A stretch of DNA of 64,000 bases, taken from positions 223,763-287,762 of the forward strand of contig NZ_SWKN01000010.1 in NCBI RefSeq assembly GCF_005871185.1. Reading direction: 5' to 3'. The stretch is from Limnobacter alexandrii. Its GTDB lineage: Bacteria; Pseudomonadota; Gammaproteobacteria; Burkholderiales; Burkholderiaceae_B. The notes beneath the pieces were generated by a model. The model saw nothing but the letters and a program-made list of their open reading frames with translations, ran no database searches and was not told where the DNA came from. Below are positions 18,312 through 27,342 of this stretch, one piece after another. Within the stretch, counting starts at the first letter, position 1, and every line of letters starts with the position of its first letter. The translations under genes were made by a program, and so were the position numbers.

Positions 18312-19466
18312 TCAGGGCAGGGACAAGCGCCAAATATTCCATGTGGTGGTGCCAAACTGCCGCGTGAAACTGCCCTTGTTGTACGGCAAGCCATACCGTG
18401 CCGCCAAGGCCTGTACCCGGGGTGACATTTCCGCATAGCGGTTGGCGGGAATGTCGGGGAACAGGTGGTGTTCAATTTGGTGGCTCAGGTTGCCCGACAA
18501 AATATGGAACAGTTTTCCGCCTGTAATATTGCAGCTGCCCAGCAACTGGCGCACATACCAGGCCGCACGGGTTTCGCCTTCCACTTCTTCTTTGGTGAAG
18601 TGGTGCACACCGGCCGGAAAGTGGCCGCAGAAAATAATCACGTTCGACCAAATGTTGCGAATGCCGTTGGCAATCAGGTTGGCAACCAATGTAAATCCCA
18701 TGGCGGCCAGCGCAATGTTCACAATGTCAAAGCCAAAGAAGATTGTGAATGGCAGCGTAACGGCCGCACCGAGCAAAGGCCAGCACACATAGTCTTTCAG
18801 CAATTGGTGACGAACTTTCCAGCCAATGCGTTTCAGCATGGGTATGACATCGCGCCATTTCTTCTGGCCTGCCAGCAACTTGTCAGCTTCCAGGTCGTGA
18901 AGGGCCACGCCCCATTGGAACAGCATCATCAACACAAAATTAATCACCGGGTTGAACAGGTACTTTGCATGCCAACGCTGGTCGTCAGTAACCCGCAGTA
19001 CACCGTAGCCAATGTCGGGGTCTTTGCCGTGCACATTGGTCCAGGTGTGGTGCACCACATTGTGGCTGTGCTTCCACTGGTCGGAAGGGCACACATTGTC
19101 CCATTCCCATGTGTTGGATTGAATGTTGGGGTCGCGCATCCAGTCAAACTGGGCATGCATGATGTTGTGCCCCAGTTCCATGTTCTCTATGCTTTTTGAT
19201 ACACCCAGCATGATCGCACCCAGCAGCAACACCGCCCAGAATTGCGGCCAGCCGGTGAAGGACCAGTCGCTCATCGGCAAGAGGAAAAAGCTGAGAAACA
19301 CCACAATGCGCCCGGCCAGCATCAGGCTTCGCTGCCACTTGATGACCGAGAGAATGTAGGCGCGGTCTTTGCTGCCCAGTGAGTCTGCAATTTCATTGCG
19401 TATGGCGTCCATTTCGCGACCGAATTCTTCAATGTCGCTGGCGCTCAAATGTTTTGGCATGCCCAT
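18312..19466 (-). CDS. Membrane fatty-acid desaturase
   Basis: A 384-residue membrane-bound di-iron desaturase. The three histidine clusters are HNIMHAQFDW (about residue 98), HNVVHH (about 134) and HQIEHHLFPD near residue 343, with hydrophobic segments between. It introduces a double bond into acyl lipids or acyl-CoA, using electrons from the ferredoxin-type reductase encoded just upstream. I chose ATG at 19466 because GCAGGAG lies six bases upstream; a start at 19490 would overlap the reductase gene. The pair resembles DesA/DesB-type aerobic desaturation systems of pseudomonads and actinobacteria. Confidence 0.9.
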   Translation of the reverse strand: MGMPKHLSASDIEEFGREMDAIRNEIADSLGSKDRAYILSVIKWQRSLMLAGRIVVFLSFFLLPMSDWSFTGWPQFWAVLLLGAIMLGVSKSIENMELGHNIMHAQFDWMRDPNIQSNTWEWDNVCPSDQWKHSHNVVHHTWTNVHGKDPDIGYGVLRVTDDQRWHAKYLFNPVINFVLMMLFQWGVALHDLEADKLLAGQKKWRDVIPMLKRIGWKVRHQLLKDYVCWPLLGAAVTLPFTIFFGFDIVNIALAAMGFTLVANLIANGIRNIWSNVIIFCGHFPAGVHHFTKEEVEGETRAAWYVRQLLGSCNITGGKLFHILSGNLSHQIEHHLFPDIPANRYAEMSPRVQALAARYGLPYNKGSFTRQFGTTTWNIWRLSLP

Positions 19467-19479
19467 GTTTGTCTCCTGC

Positions 19480-20610
19480 TTACACTTCAATTTCTGCGTC
19501 GCCCACGGCAGCGCACACGCAAATCTGAATCACTTGCCCGGTTTCGTTGATTAGCGCGTTGGTTCGCAAATCGCGCACGCAACCACTGGCCAGTTTCACA
19601 TCGCAACCATGGCAAATACCCATTCGGCAGCCGTGCTCGGGGTTCAAGCCCGAATCTTCGGCCAGGCGAAGCAGGTTGGTTTCACCGTCTGAATTCGCTG
19701 TCACATTGCTGTTCAGGAATTTCACAACCCCTGTTTTTACCTCGGTAGGAACCCCCGCCAGTTGCGCGCGGAATCGCTCGGTGTGCACTTGTCGGCTCAA
19801 GCCTTCGGCCTCGTAGAGTTGCTCGATGGAGTCCAGCATGGCCTGTGGGCCACAGGCGTACACATCGCGTTTGCGCCAGTCTGGGCAAAGCTGTTCCAGC
19901 TGTTCCTTGGAGAAGTGAGGGCGTTTGCCTGTAATTTCTTCGGGTTTTTGGCCGGGCTCACGGGTGTGCACCAGGTTCAGCTTGTACAACTTTTGTTGGT
20001 CTGAAATTTCTTTCAGCTCACGCCCAAAAATCACATCGTAAGTGTGGGGCGCATAGTGAATGTGCACGGTGTTGGGCATGCGTTCTTGCAGCACCAGGCT
20101 GCGCAACATGCTCATAATCGGTGTAATGCCACTGCCTGCGGTAATGAACAAGGGCAGCACAGGCTGTGCGTCGGGCAGGTAAAAATCGCCTTGTGGCACG
20201 CCAATCGGCACGTAATCGCCCACCTTCAGTTTGCGCACCAGGTGGTGCGACATGCGGCCATTGTCGATGGCTTTCACGGTGATGGTGAAGCAGCCGTCGT
20301 TGCGTTCTGGTGCCGAGCTGATGGAGTAGGTGCGGGTGAAATGCTGGCCGCCAATGGGCACACCAATGCGCAAATGCTGGCCGGGGCGGTGGCTTCGCCA
20401 GTTCAGCCCGGGGCGCAGTGTGATGGTGCGTGAATCAGAGGTTTCGTCCCACACGGCCTCAACCCGGGCTTGTAAAGCATGCGTGCTCCACAGCGGGTTG
20501 ACCAGTTCAATGTAGTGGGAAGTTCGAAGCGGGAATGCAAAGGCGTCAGAGACTTTCGTCACGAGGCCAGTGATTCGGTTGAACAGCGTGGGTCCTGCCT
20601 GAGCCTGCAT
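19480..20610 (-). CDS. Ferredoxin reductase with C-terminal 2Fe-2S domain (desaturase partner)
   Basis: A 376-residue flavoprotein. Residues about 50-150 form the FAD-binding domain (RTYSISSAP near 112), 155-270 the NAD(P)H domain (FITAGSGITPIMSML; VYACGPQAMLDSIEQL) and the last about 80 residues a plant-type 2Fe-2S ferredoxin with CRMGICHGCDVKL and a final cysteine in QICVCA. It should pass electrons from NAD(P)H to the desaturase, whose gene starts 13 bases after its stop. ATG at 20610 has GAGGAG five bases upstream, which decides the start. The DNA upstream (20611-20703) must hold the operon promoter. Confidence 0.91.
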   Translation of the reverse strand: MQAQAGPTLFNRITGLVTKVSDAFAFPLRTSHYIELVNPLWSTHALQARVEAVWDETSDSRTITLRPGLNWRSHRPGQHLRIGVPIGGQHFTRTYSISSAPERNDGCFTITVKAIDNGRMSHHLVRKLKVGDYVPIGVPQGDFYLPDAQPVLPLFITAGSGITPIMSMLRSLVLQERMPNTVHIHYAPHTYDVIFGRELKEISDQQKLYKLNLVHTREPGQKPEEITGKRPHFSKEQLEQLCPDWRKRDVYACGPQAMLDSIEQLYEAEGLSRQVHTERFRAQLAGVPTEVKTGVVKFLNSNVTANSDGETNLLRLAEDSGLNPEHGCRMGICHGCDVKLASGCVRDLRTNALINETGQVIQICVCAAVGDAEIEV

Positions 20611-20703
20611 TCTGTCTCCTCGTTTTTGTATTGTAAAACGAGTGTGCACTGAAACACATTGCAAGTCATTCCGCACTGCACCAGCGGTCGGTGTTTTGCT
20701 GAC

Positions 20704-21873
20704 CTAGCGATTCCGGCCGTAAGCGTCGTGGGAGGAAACCCACTCGTCCGCCAGTATGGCTGACAACAGCGACAAATCGCCGGCAAGCACTGTGGCACCT
20801 ACAATCTCTGCCAGTTTGCGAGCCTTACCAGTGCCTTCACAGCCCAACATTTTCAGGCATTCTGCCTGGGTGGCCAGGCCAGTACCGCCGCCCTTGGTGG
20901 CACAAATTACCGAGGGCAATGTGACAGAAAAATACAAATCCCCGTCGGCTGTAATATCCATGAACACCATGCCGGTGTGGCTTTCTACTACATTGGCCTC
21001 GTCTTGCCCAGTGGCAATGAACAAGGCTGCAATGCCGTTGGCCGAGTGGGGGCCGCTGTAGGCGCTGCCCGCAAGTTGGGCGCCAATTGCACTGCGCTGG
21101 CGTTGCTTGAAAATTATTTCCGGTGTGGTGCGGGCAAGTCGCTGAAGCACTTCGCGTTTGATTGTGGCTTCTGCAATCACTCGCTTGCCCCGGCTGTGCA
21201 GCAGATTCATGTGCGAATGTTTTTTGTCGGTTTCAATTGCACCGCTCAGCGCAAAGTAACTAATGGCCTCAGGGCTGTTTTTCAACACCCACTGGCAGGC
21301 AGCATGCGTGGCCTTGCCGCACATGTTTTGCCCGGCTGCATCGCCCGTGGTGTAGTTAAAGCGGGTGTACACCATGCGTGCCACTTGCCAGGTTTGAATG
21401 TGCTCCAGCTTGCCAAAGCCTGTGGTTTTTTCAGCCTCGGCTTTGACCGTGGGCAATTTCAGATTGAGCCAGCTCAAAAACCGTTTGGCCGCACGGGCGT
21501 CCTCGAATTCAAACAGCGGGGCGCGTTGCATGAATTCTTCAGCCACGGTTACTTTGACACCGCCCGATTCACTCACCATGCGCATGCCCCGGCTGTAGCT
21601 GGCCACCAGCGTGCCTTCGGTGGTGGCCAGTGGTACATAAAACCAGCCTTGGGCATGTTCGCCGTTGATCAGCACAGGCCCGGCCACGCCCACCGGCATC
21701 TGCACCACGCCAATGAAATTCTCGGTATTGCTTTTCAGGCTTTCAGGGGGCAGGGAATAGGTGCCAGTGTGTTGCAGGCTGGCACCGGTTTGCTGCGTTA
21801 AAAATTCACGGCGTGCTTTGGCGGCTTCTTCTGAGTAGTTGTCCTCAAAGCGCGGAATGGGTGTGCGGGTCAT
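20704..21873 (-). CDS. Hydroxymethylglutaryl-CoA reductase, class I-like
   Basis: A 389-residue soluble protein matching HMG-CoA reductase. Catalytic residues appear intact: Glu in ENFIGVVQMPVGVAGP (about residue 51), TTEGTLVAS near 85, GDAAGQNM near 177, Lys in ETDKKHSHMN near 213, Asp in TGQDEAN near 288 and His in SSHDAYGRNR at the C-terminus. The normal GDAMG and DKKPA blocks are altered. It lacks a membrane domain. HMG-CoA reductases make or consume mevalonate; Burkholderiales normally use the MEP isoprenoid route, so its presence is unexpected. It lies 11 bases after a coiled-coil protein gene in the same direction. No other mevalonate gene is in the window. Confidence 0.82.
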   Translation of the reverse strand: MTRTPIPRFEDNYSEEAAKARREFLTQQTGASLQHTGTYSLPPESLKSNTENFIGVVQMPVGVAGPVLINGEHAQGWFYVPLATTEGTLVASYSRGMRMVSESGGVKVTVAEEFMQRAPLFEFEDARAAKRFLSWLNLKLPTVKAEAEKTTGFGKLEHIQTWQVARMVYTRFNYTTGDAAGQNMCGKATHAACQWVLKNSPEAISYFALSGAIETDKKHSHMNLLHSRGKRVIAEATIKREVLQRLARTTPEIIFKQRQRSAIGAQLAGSAYSGPHSANGIAALFIATGQDEANVVESHTGMVFMDITADGDLYFSVTLPSVICATKGGGTGLATQAECLKMLGCEGTGKARKLAEIVGATVLAGDLSLLSAILADEWVSSHDAYGRNR

Positions 21874-21884
21874 GCCAAGTCCTT

Positions 21885-22301
21885 TTATTTGCGTTTGGTC
21901 TTGGCAACCCGGCTAACCGCTGCAATCGATTCCTCATAGCCACTCACCAGTTTGCCAATATTCTCCAGCTTGGCCTTCAGCACATCCAGTTCCATTTGGG
22001 TGCGGTCCAGCTTCATGGTCAGGTGGGCGTTGTCTTTTTCCAGGACCACCATGGCTTTGCTCAGCTCCCGGTTTTCCTGTTCCAGTTCTTTGTTGGCCTG
22101 GTACATTTTCAGCAGGTTGGCTTGCAGGCCTTTCACCTTGTCCTGAACACCGTCTACTGTTTGCTTGATGCCGGTTTCAAACTGGTTCACCTGGTCCACC
22201 ACTGCGTTGATCAAATTGCCCGCCGGCAGGCTGGATGCCCTTTTTTGTGCTGCTGACTTCAGTTTTCGCAATGCATCGCTGCCTTTTTTCGCCACACCCA
22301 T
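21885..22301 (-). CDS. Small coiled-coil protein co-transcribed with HMG-CoA reductase
   Basis: A 138-residue protein of unknown function. Residues 1-35 are basic (MGVAKKG, KKSA-like run), residues about 38-125 are predicted from heptad spacing to be a long coiled coil rich in Glu, Lys, Leu and Gln (YQANKELEQENRELSKAMV; LDRTQMELDVLKAKLENI). No signal peptide or membrane helix is present. ATG at 22301 has GGAGA seven bases upstream. The close spacing (11 bases) with the HMG-CoA reductase gene suggests coupled expression. I do not recognise a family. Confidence 0.7.
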   Translation of the reverse strand: MGVAKKGSDALRKLKSAAQKRASSLPAGNLINAVVDQVNQFETGIKQTVDGVQDKVKGLQANLLKMYQANKELEQENRELSKAMVVLEKDNAHLTMKLDRTQMELDVLKAKLENIGKLVSGYEESIAAVSRVAKTKRK

Positions 22302-22445
22302 GTTGAGTCTCCGGTTTGTTGTTTTTTTGAATTTGCCAACAAAGAGTAGCAAGTTTCTCGAAAAAGGTGGTGTCGATTCGTTTCAATCCGAATAAATGGG
22401 GCCTTCGCCGTTGCTGTTTAATCATTCGTTTGATATATTTTTAAA

Positions 22446-22457
22446 TCAATCGATTGA
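22446..22457. promoter_or_regulatory. Palindrome TCAATCGATTGA upstream of a TetR gene
   Basis: A perfect 12-base palindrome lies 22 bases before the ATG of the TetR-family gene, in an AT-rich gap shared with the divergent coiled-coil gene. This position and symmetry fit an autoregulatory TetR operator. A related half sequence (CGATCGATTGAA) occurs near 52772, upstream of the metal-dependent hydrolase gene. Confidence 0.5.
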
Positions 22458-22478
22458 ATTAATTTTCTGGATTCTTCC

Positions 22479-23126
22479 ATGTTTCAAGACAAGCAGCAGT
22501 CTGCACGGCAAAAGCTGGTGCAGGCGGCACTCTCAACCTTCGCCGAAAAGGGCTATGAAGGCGCATCCACCCGCGAAATCGCCGAGAAGGCGGGCGCCAA
22601 CATTTCTTCCATTCGCTATTACTTTGGCGACAAGGCTGGCCTTTACAGGGCCGCTTACACCGAACCCCTGTGCGGTACACCGTTCGAGCAGGGCATTCCG
22701 GATTTGAACAGCACCGATGTGGACAAGGCGTTGAGGCAATTGTTTCGGGACTTCCTTGAACCCTTAAAGCACGGCGAAACCTTTCGCTTGGTGATGAAAT
22801 TGCATTTCCGCGAAATGATTGAACCCACCGGTGCCTGGGAGCATGAAATTGACGCTGAAATCAAGCCACAGCACATGGCCCTGGTGAACATGCTGACCGC
22901 TTATTTTGATTTGACCAAACCCGACCTGGACATTCAACGCTTGGCCTTCGCCATGATGGGCATGGCTGTGAATTTTTATGTGGCTCAGGATGTGGTCGAC
23001 GTGATCTGCCCCAAACTCATGAACAACGCCAAGGCCATCGACACACTCAGTGATCGCTTGGCTGGCTACGCGCGCGCCATGCTGGATGGCGAAAGCAAAC
23101 GACGCAAACAGGATTGCAGCAAATGA
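22479..23126 (+). CDS. TetR/AcrR family regulator of the RND efflux operon
   Basis: A 215-residue repressor. Residues about 10-55 form the TetR helix-turn-helix (ALSTFAEKGYEGASTREIA, then GANISSIRYYFGDKAGLY). The C-terminal domain resembles the CecR/YbiH (DUF1956) type. It overlaps the RND adaptor gene by ATGA and so is the first gene of a TetR-adaptor-pump-nitroreductase operon. A perfect palindrome 22 bases upstream is its probable binding site. The inducer is unknown but is likely a toxic small molecule exported by the pump. Confidence 0.9.
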   Translation: MFQDKQQSARQKLVQAALSTFAEKGYEGASTREIAEKAGANISSIRYYFGDKAGLYRAAYTEPLCGTPFEQGIPDLNSTDVDKALRQLFRDFLEPLKHGETFRLVMKLHFREMIEPTGAWEHEIDAEIKPQHMALVNMLTAYFDLTKPDLDIQRLAFAMMGMAVNFYVAQDVVDVICPKLMNNAKAIDTLSDRLAGYARAMLDGESKRRKQDCSK

Positions 23127-24235
23127 AAATTTCCATTTTTTTGATGAAGTACCCGGCCGCCTTGTTGGCAGGTGCCTTGTTCTTGGGTGCGTGTTCACCC
23201 GGTGCTGAGGAGGCTGCGCCAGTTGAAACAACAGAGACTGAAGCCCCCGGCAAAGCCAGTTTGTCGGTTGAACTGGCTGCAGTGGAGGAACGAGTTATTC
23301 CGCTGAAAATGTCGGTGAATGGCAGCCTGGCGGCCTGGCAAGAGGCCATCATCGCTTCGCAACTGAATGGTGTTCGCATCGATGCGCTTCGGGTTGAAGT
23401 AGGCGACACGGTGAAGAAAGGCCAAACACTGGCGGTGTTTGACCAACAAACCGTGAATGCCGATTTGGCACAGGCCCGTGCGGGTGTTGCTGAAGCGCAG
23501 GCCCTGTTTGATCAGGCCAAGCTGAATGCCGACATGATTCGCAACATCACCGACCAAGGTGCTGTGAGTGCACAAGAACGAAATCAGATCATGGCTGCTG
23601 AAAAATCTGCCCAGGCCCGTTTGTTGTCTGCCAAGGCTTTGCAAACCCAACAGGAAATTCGCCTGCGCAACACCGTTGTCACTGCGCTCGACGACGGGGT
23701 AATTAGCGCCCGCAGTGCCACGCTGGGTGCAGTACCCGCACCTGGGCAAGAACTCTTCAGATTGGTGCGCCAGCAGCGCCTGGAATGGCAGGCTGAGGTG
23801 ACTGATGCCGAGTTGGCCCGCATTGCCGAAGGCATGGTGGTCACCGTGTTGAACAATGATCAAACCTTGATGGGCAAGGTGCGCACCATCAGCCCGGTGA
23901 TCAATGCGCAATCCCGAACCGGCATGGTGTATGTCGATGTACCCGGTGCTTATGCCAAAGGTTTGAAGCCCGGAATGTACCTGCGGGGTGAATTTGATTT
24001 GGGCGAGCAAACAGCTGCGGTGCTTCCGCAAACAGCCGTAATAGAACGTGACGGGTTTACCTATGCCTTTACGCTGGACGAAGCCACGAGCAAAGTGCAG
24101 CGCATCAAGCTGCGTGTGAACAAGGCACAAGGTGAATTCATCGAGGTGCTGGAAGGTTTGAAGCCGGGTGACAAAGTGGTGAAAAGCGGTGTGGCCTTTC
24201 TGGCGCATGGTGATTTGGTGAAGGTGATTCAGTGA
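23123..24235 (+). CDS. RND efflux periplasmic adaptor lipoprotein
   Basis: A 370-residue membrane-fusion protein. A lipoprotein signal ends in LFLGAC (cysteine near residue 24). The rest has the HlyD/AcrA layout: biotinyl-lipoyl-like halves around EVGDTVKKGQTLAVFD and DDGVISARSATLGAVPAPGQ, a helical hairpin between, and a beta-barrel then a membrane-proximal domain (LEGLKPGDKVVKSGVAFL). It links the inner-membrane pump encoded next to an outer-membrane channel not found here. The ATG at 23123 overlaps the TetR stop; an upstream TTG is less likely. Confidence 0.9.
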   Translation: MKISIFLMKYPAALLAGALFLGACSPGAEEAAPVETTETEAPGKASLSVELAAVEERVIPLKMSVNGSLAAWQEAIIASQLNGVRIDALRVEVGDTVKKGQTLAVFDQQTVNADLAQARAGVAEAQALFDQAKLNADMIRNITDQGAVSAQERNQIMAAEKSAQARLLSAKALQTQQEIRLRNTVVTALDDGVISARSATLGAVPAPGQELFRLVRQQRLEWQAEVTDAELARIAEGMVVTVLNNDQTLMGKVRTISPVINAQSRTGMVYVDVPGAYAKGLKPGMYLRGEFDLGEQTAAVLPQTAVIERDGFTYAFTLDEATSKVQRIKLRVNKAQGEFIEVLEGLKPGDKVVKSGVAFLAHGDLVKVIQ

Positions 24236-27200
24236 ACGTCTCGACCTGGTCCATTAAGAATCCCATCCCGGCGGTGATGCTGTTTTTCCTGCTCACCGTG
24301 ATGGGCCTGTACAGCTTTTCCAGCATGAAAATTCAGCAGTTCCCGGACATTGAACTGCCCACCGTGCTGGTCACAGCCAGCTTGCCTGGTGCATCGCCTT
24401 CGCAGCTGGAAAATGATGTCGCGCGAAAAATTGAAAACTCACTGGCCACGCTGCAACAGCTCAAACACATTTACACCAAGATTCAAGACGGCATTGTCAG
24501 CATCACGGTTGAATTCAACTTAGAGAAAGACACGCAAGAGGCGGTCGATGATGTACGTTCAGCAGTGTCTCGTGTGCGTGCAGATTTGCCCACCGATTTG
24601 CGCGACCCGGTGGTGAACAAACTGGAGTTGAGCGGTGCGCCAGTATTGGCTTACACCATTGCATCCACTGCATTTGATGAAGAGGGTTTGTCTTGGTATG
24701 TGGACGACACCATCACCAAAACACTCTTGAATGTGAAGGGTGTGGGTGCCGTGAACCGTGTGGGCGGTGTGACGCGTGAAGTGGTGGTTGAGCTTGACCC
24801 CCTGAAAATGCAGGCGCTGGGCGTGAGTGCGCTCGATGTTTCTCGCCAGTTGCGCAACACCCAATTGGAAACAGCGGGTGGTCGGGCTGATCTGGGCGTG
24901 GGCGAGCAACCCCTGCGCACCATTGCCACGGTGGACAATGCGAATCAGCTCAAAGAAATTTCAATCGTATTGAGCAATGGTCGCCGTGTGCAATTGCCTG
25001 AAATTGCGACGATTACGGACACCATTGCAGACCGGCGATCAGCAGCCTTGCTCAATGGTCAGGATGTGGTGGGTTTCGAAATTACCCGCAGCAAAGGCGC
25101 CAGTGAAGTGGAAGTGGGGCAGGGCGTTGAAAAGGCACTGGCCGATTTGCAAGCTCAACGACCCGACCTCACCATTGTTGAGGCATTCAATTTCGTCGAG
25201 CCAGTCGAGGACGATTTCGCCAGCTCCATGAAAATGCTCTACGAAGGTGCTTTCTTGGCGGTGGTGGTGGTGTGGTTTTTCTTGCGCGACTGGCGCGCCA
25301 CATTTGTGTCGGCAGTGGCCTTGCCCTTGTCGATCATCCCTGCGTTTGCCGGCATGTACTACTTGGGATTTAGCCTGAATGTGGTGTCACTTCTCGCCAT
25401 GTCGCTGGTGGTGGGTATTCTGGTTGACGATGCCATTGTGGAAGTGGAAAACATTGTTCGGCATTCCAGAATGGGCAAGAACCCGATTGATGCTGCACGT
25501 GAAGCGGCCGATGAAATTGGCCTGGCCGTGATTGCCACCACCTTCACACTGATTGCGGTGTTTCTGCCCACCGCGTTCATGAGCGGCGTGGCAGGCAAGT
25601 TCTTTGTTCAGTTCGGCTGGACTGCCTCGCTGGCAGTGTTTGCCTCACTGGTGGTGGCCCGAATGCTGACGCCCATGATGGCCGCATACATGCTGAAACC
25701 TGCCGGTCATGAAAGCGAGAAGAACGAACCCGGCAAAATGATGGCCCGCTACCTGGACTGGGTGCGTTGGGCTTTGGCCCATCGTTTAGTTACCTGTGTG
25801 GCAGCAGGCGCGTTTTTCGTCGGCTCAATCATGTTGATTCCCTTGTTGCCCACCGGCTTTATTCCGCCCGATGATTTGTCACAAACGCAGGTTTACATTG
25901 AATTGCAGCCGGGCAGCACTTACGAGCAAACCCGCAAGGCCGCCGAGAAAGCCCGTGAACTGATCAGCGAAGTGGAGTACGTGCGCAGTGTGTACACCAC
26001 CATTGGCGGTGGTGCCGCCGGTACCGACCCCTTCATGATGAGCGGGCAGGCCGAGGTGCGCAAAGCCACTTTGACCGTGTTGCTGGATCCTCGCGGTGAA
26101 CGCGCCGTGCGCAAGCAGGTGACTGAAACCCAAATGCGCGAGGCATTGAGCAATTTGCCTGGCGTGCGTTACAAGGTGGGCTTGGGTGCATCGGGTGAAA
26201 AATATGTGTTGGTGTTGTCAGGTGATGATGGTGAAGCCTTGTCAAAGGCCGCAGCTGAAGTCGAGCGTGATTTGCGCACCATTCCCGGCCTGGGCTCCAT
26301 TGCATCAAGCGCAGCACTGGTTCGCCCGGAAATCTGGATCAGACCCGACTTTGCAAAAGCTGCCGATTTGGGCGTAAGCACCGCAGCCATGGGTGAAACC
26401 CTGCGCGTGGCCACAGTGGGCGATTACGATGCGGCTTTGCCCAAACTCAACCTGCCACAACGGCAGGTGCCCATTGTGGTTCGGCTGGACGATGAAGCCC
26501 GCAAGGATTTAAGTGTGCTTGAGCGATTGGCAGTGCCTTCCTCCAAGCCCGGCGTGCCCAGTGTGCCGCTGAATCAGGTGGCTACCTTGGGCATTAATGC
26601 CGGCCCTTCAGTGATCGACCGTTATGACCGCGCGCGCAATGTGAACTTTGAGATTGAATTACAAGGGCAACCCTTGGGCGATGTGACAGCAGCTGTTCAA
26701 GAATTGCCCAGCATCAAAAACCTGCCGCCCGGTGTGGCTCAGCGAAACATTGGCGATGCCGAGGTGATGGAAGAACTCTTTGCCAGTTTTGGTTTGGCCA
26801 TGCTCACTGGTGTGTTGTGCATTTTTGTGGTGCTGGTGTTGTTGTTCAAAGACTTCCTGCAGCCGGTTACCATTCTTGCCGCATTGCCGCTCAGTTTGGG
26901 TGGTGCATTCGTTGGTTTGTTAATGGCTGGAAAAAGTTTTTCGATGCCTTCACTGATTGGTTTGATCATGTTGATGGGCATTGCCACCAAGAACTCGATT
27001 TTGCTGGTGGAGTACGCGATTATGGCGCGCAATGAAAAGGGCATGAGCCGCCTGGATGCGGTGGTGGATGCCTGTCACAAGCGTGCACGCCCCATCATCA
27101 TGACCACCATTGCCATGGCCGCTGGCATGTTGCCGATTGCCATTGGCACGGGCGACGCCGACACCAGCTTCCGAAGCCCCATGGCCATTGCCGTGATTGG

Positions 27201-27342
27201 CGGCTTGATGACGTCCACTTTCCTCAGCCTTTTGGTGATTCCCGTGGTGTACACCTTGATGGATGATTTCGAGCACGGCATGAAGAATTTTTATCAGAAA
27301 TTCGGTTCAATCTTTAAGCAGTCTGGAGCACGCAAAACATGA
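24232..27342 (+). CDS. RND efflux transporter permease
   Basis: A 1036-residue inner-membrane pump of the HAE-1/AcrB-like RND family. It shows the N-terminal helix WSIKNPIPAVMLFFLLTVMG, two large periplasmic loops, and two helix bundles. The proton-relay aspartates lie in VGILVDDAIVEVEN near residues 393-406; the second half has LMGIATKNSILLVEYA. Length is normal. The start is GTG, overlapping the adaptor stop (GTGA). Typical substrates are drugs, solvents or metals; this one looks like the drug/lipophile type. The nitroreductase gene overlaps its end. Confidence 0.93.
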   Translation: MNVSTWSIKNPIPAVMLFFLLTVMGLYSFSSMKIQQFPDIELPTVLVTASLPGASPSQLENDVARKIENSLATLQQLKHIYTKIQDGIVSITVEFNLEKDTQEAVDDVRSAVSRVRADLPTDLRDPVVNKLELSGAPVLAYTIASTAFDEEGLSWYVDDTITKTLLNVKGVGAVNRVGGVTREVVVELDPLKMQALGVSALDVSRQLRNTQLETAGGRADLGVGEQPLRTIATVDNANQLKEISIVLSNGRRVQLPEIATITDTIADRRSAALLNGQDVVGFEITRSKGASEVEVGQGVEKALADLQAQRPDLTIVEAFNFVEPVEDDFASSMKMLYEGAFLAVVVVWFFLRDWRATFVSAVALPLSIIPAFAGMYYLGFSLNVVSLLAMSLVVGILVDDAIVEVENIVRHSRMGKNPIDAAREAADEIGLAVIATTFTLIAVFLPTAFMSGVAGKFFVQFGWTASLAVFASLVVARMLTPMMAAYMLKPAGHESEKNEPGKMMARYLDWVRWALAHRLVTCVAAGAFFVGSIMLIPLLPTGFIPPDDLSQTQVYIELQPGSTYEQTRKAAEKARELISEVEYVRSVYTTIGGGAAGTDPFMMSGQAEVRKATLTVLLDPRGERAVRKQVTETQMREALSNLPGVRYKVGLGASGEKYVLVLSGDDGEALSKAAAEVERDLRTIPGLGSIASSAALVRPEIWIRPDFAKAADLGVSTAAMGETLRVATVGDYDAALPKLNLPQRQVPIVVRLDDEARKDLSVLERLAVPSSKPGVPSVPLNQVATLGINAGPSVIDRYDRARNVNFEIELQGQPLGDVTAAVQELPSIKNLPPGVAQRNIGDAEVMEELFASFGLAMLTGVLCIFVVLVLLFKDFLQPVTILAALPLSLGGAFVGLLMAGKSFSMPSLIGLIMLMGIATKNSILLVEYAIMARNEKGMSRLDAVVDACHKRARPIIMTTIAMAAGMLPIAIGTGDADTSFRSPMAIAVIGGLMTSTFLSLLVIPVVYTLMDDFEHGMKNFYQKFGSIFKQSGARKT

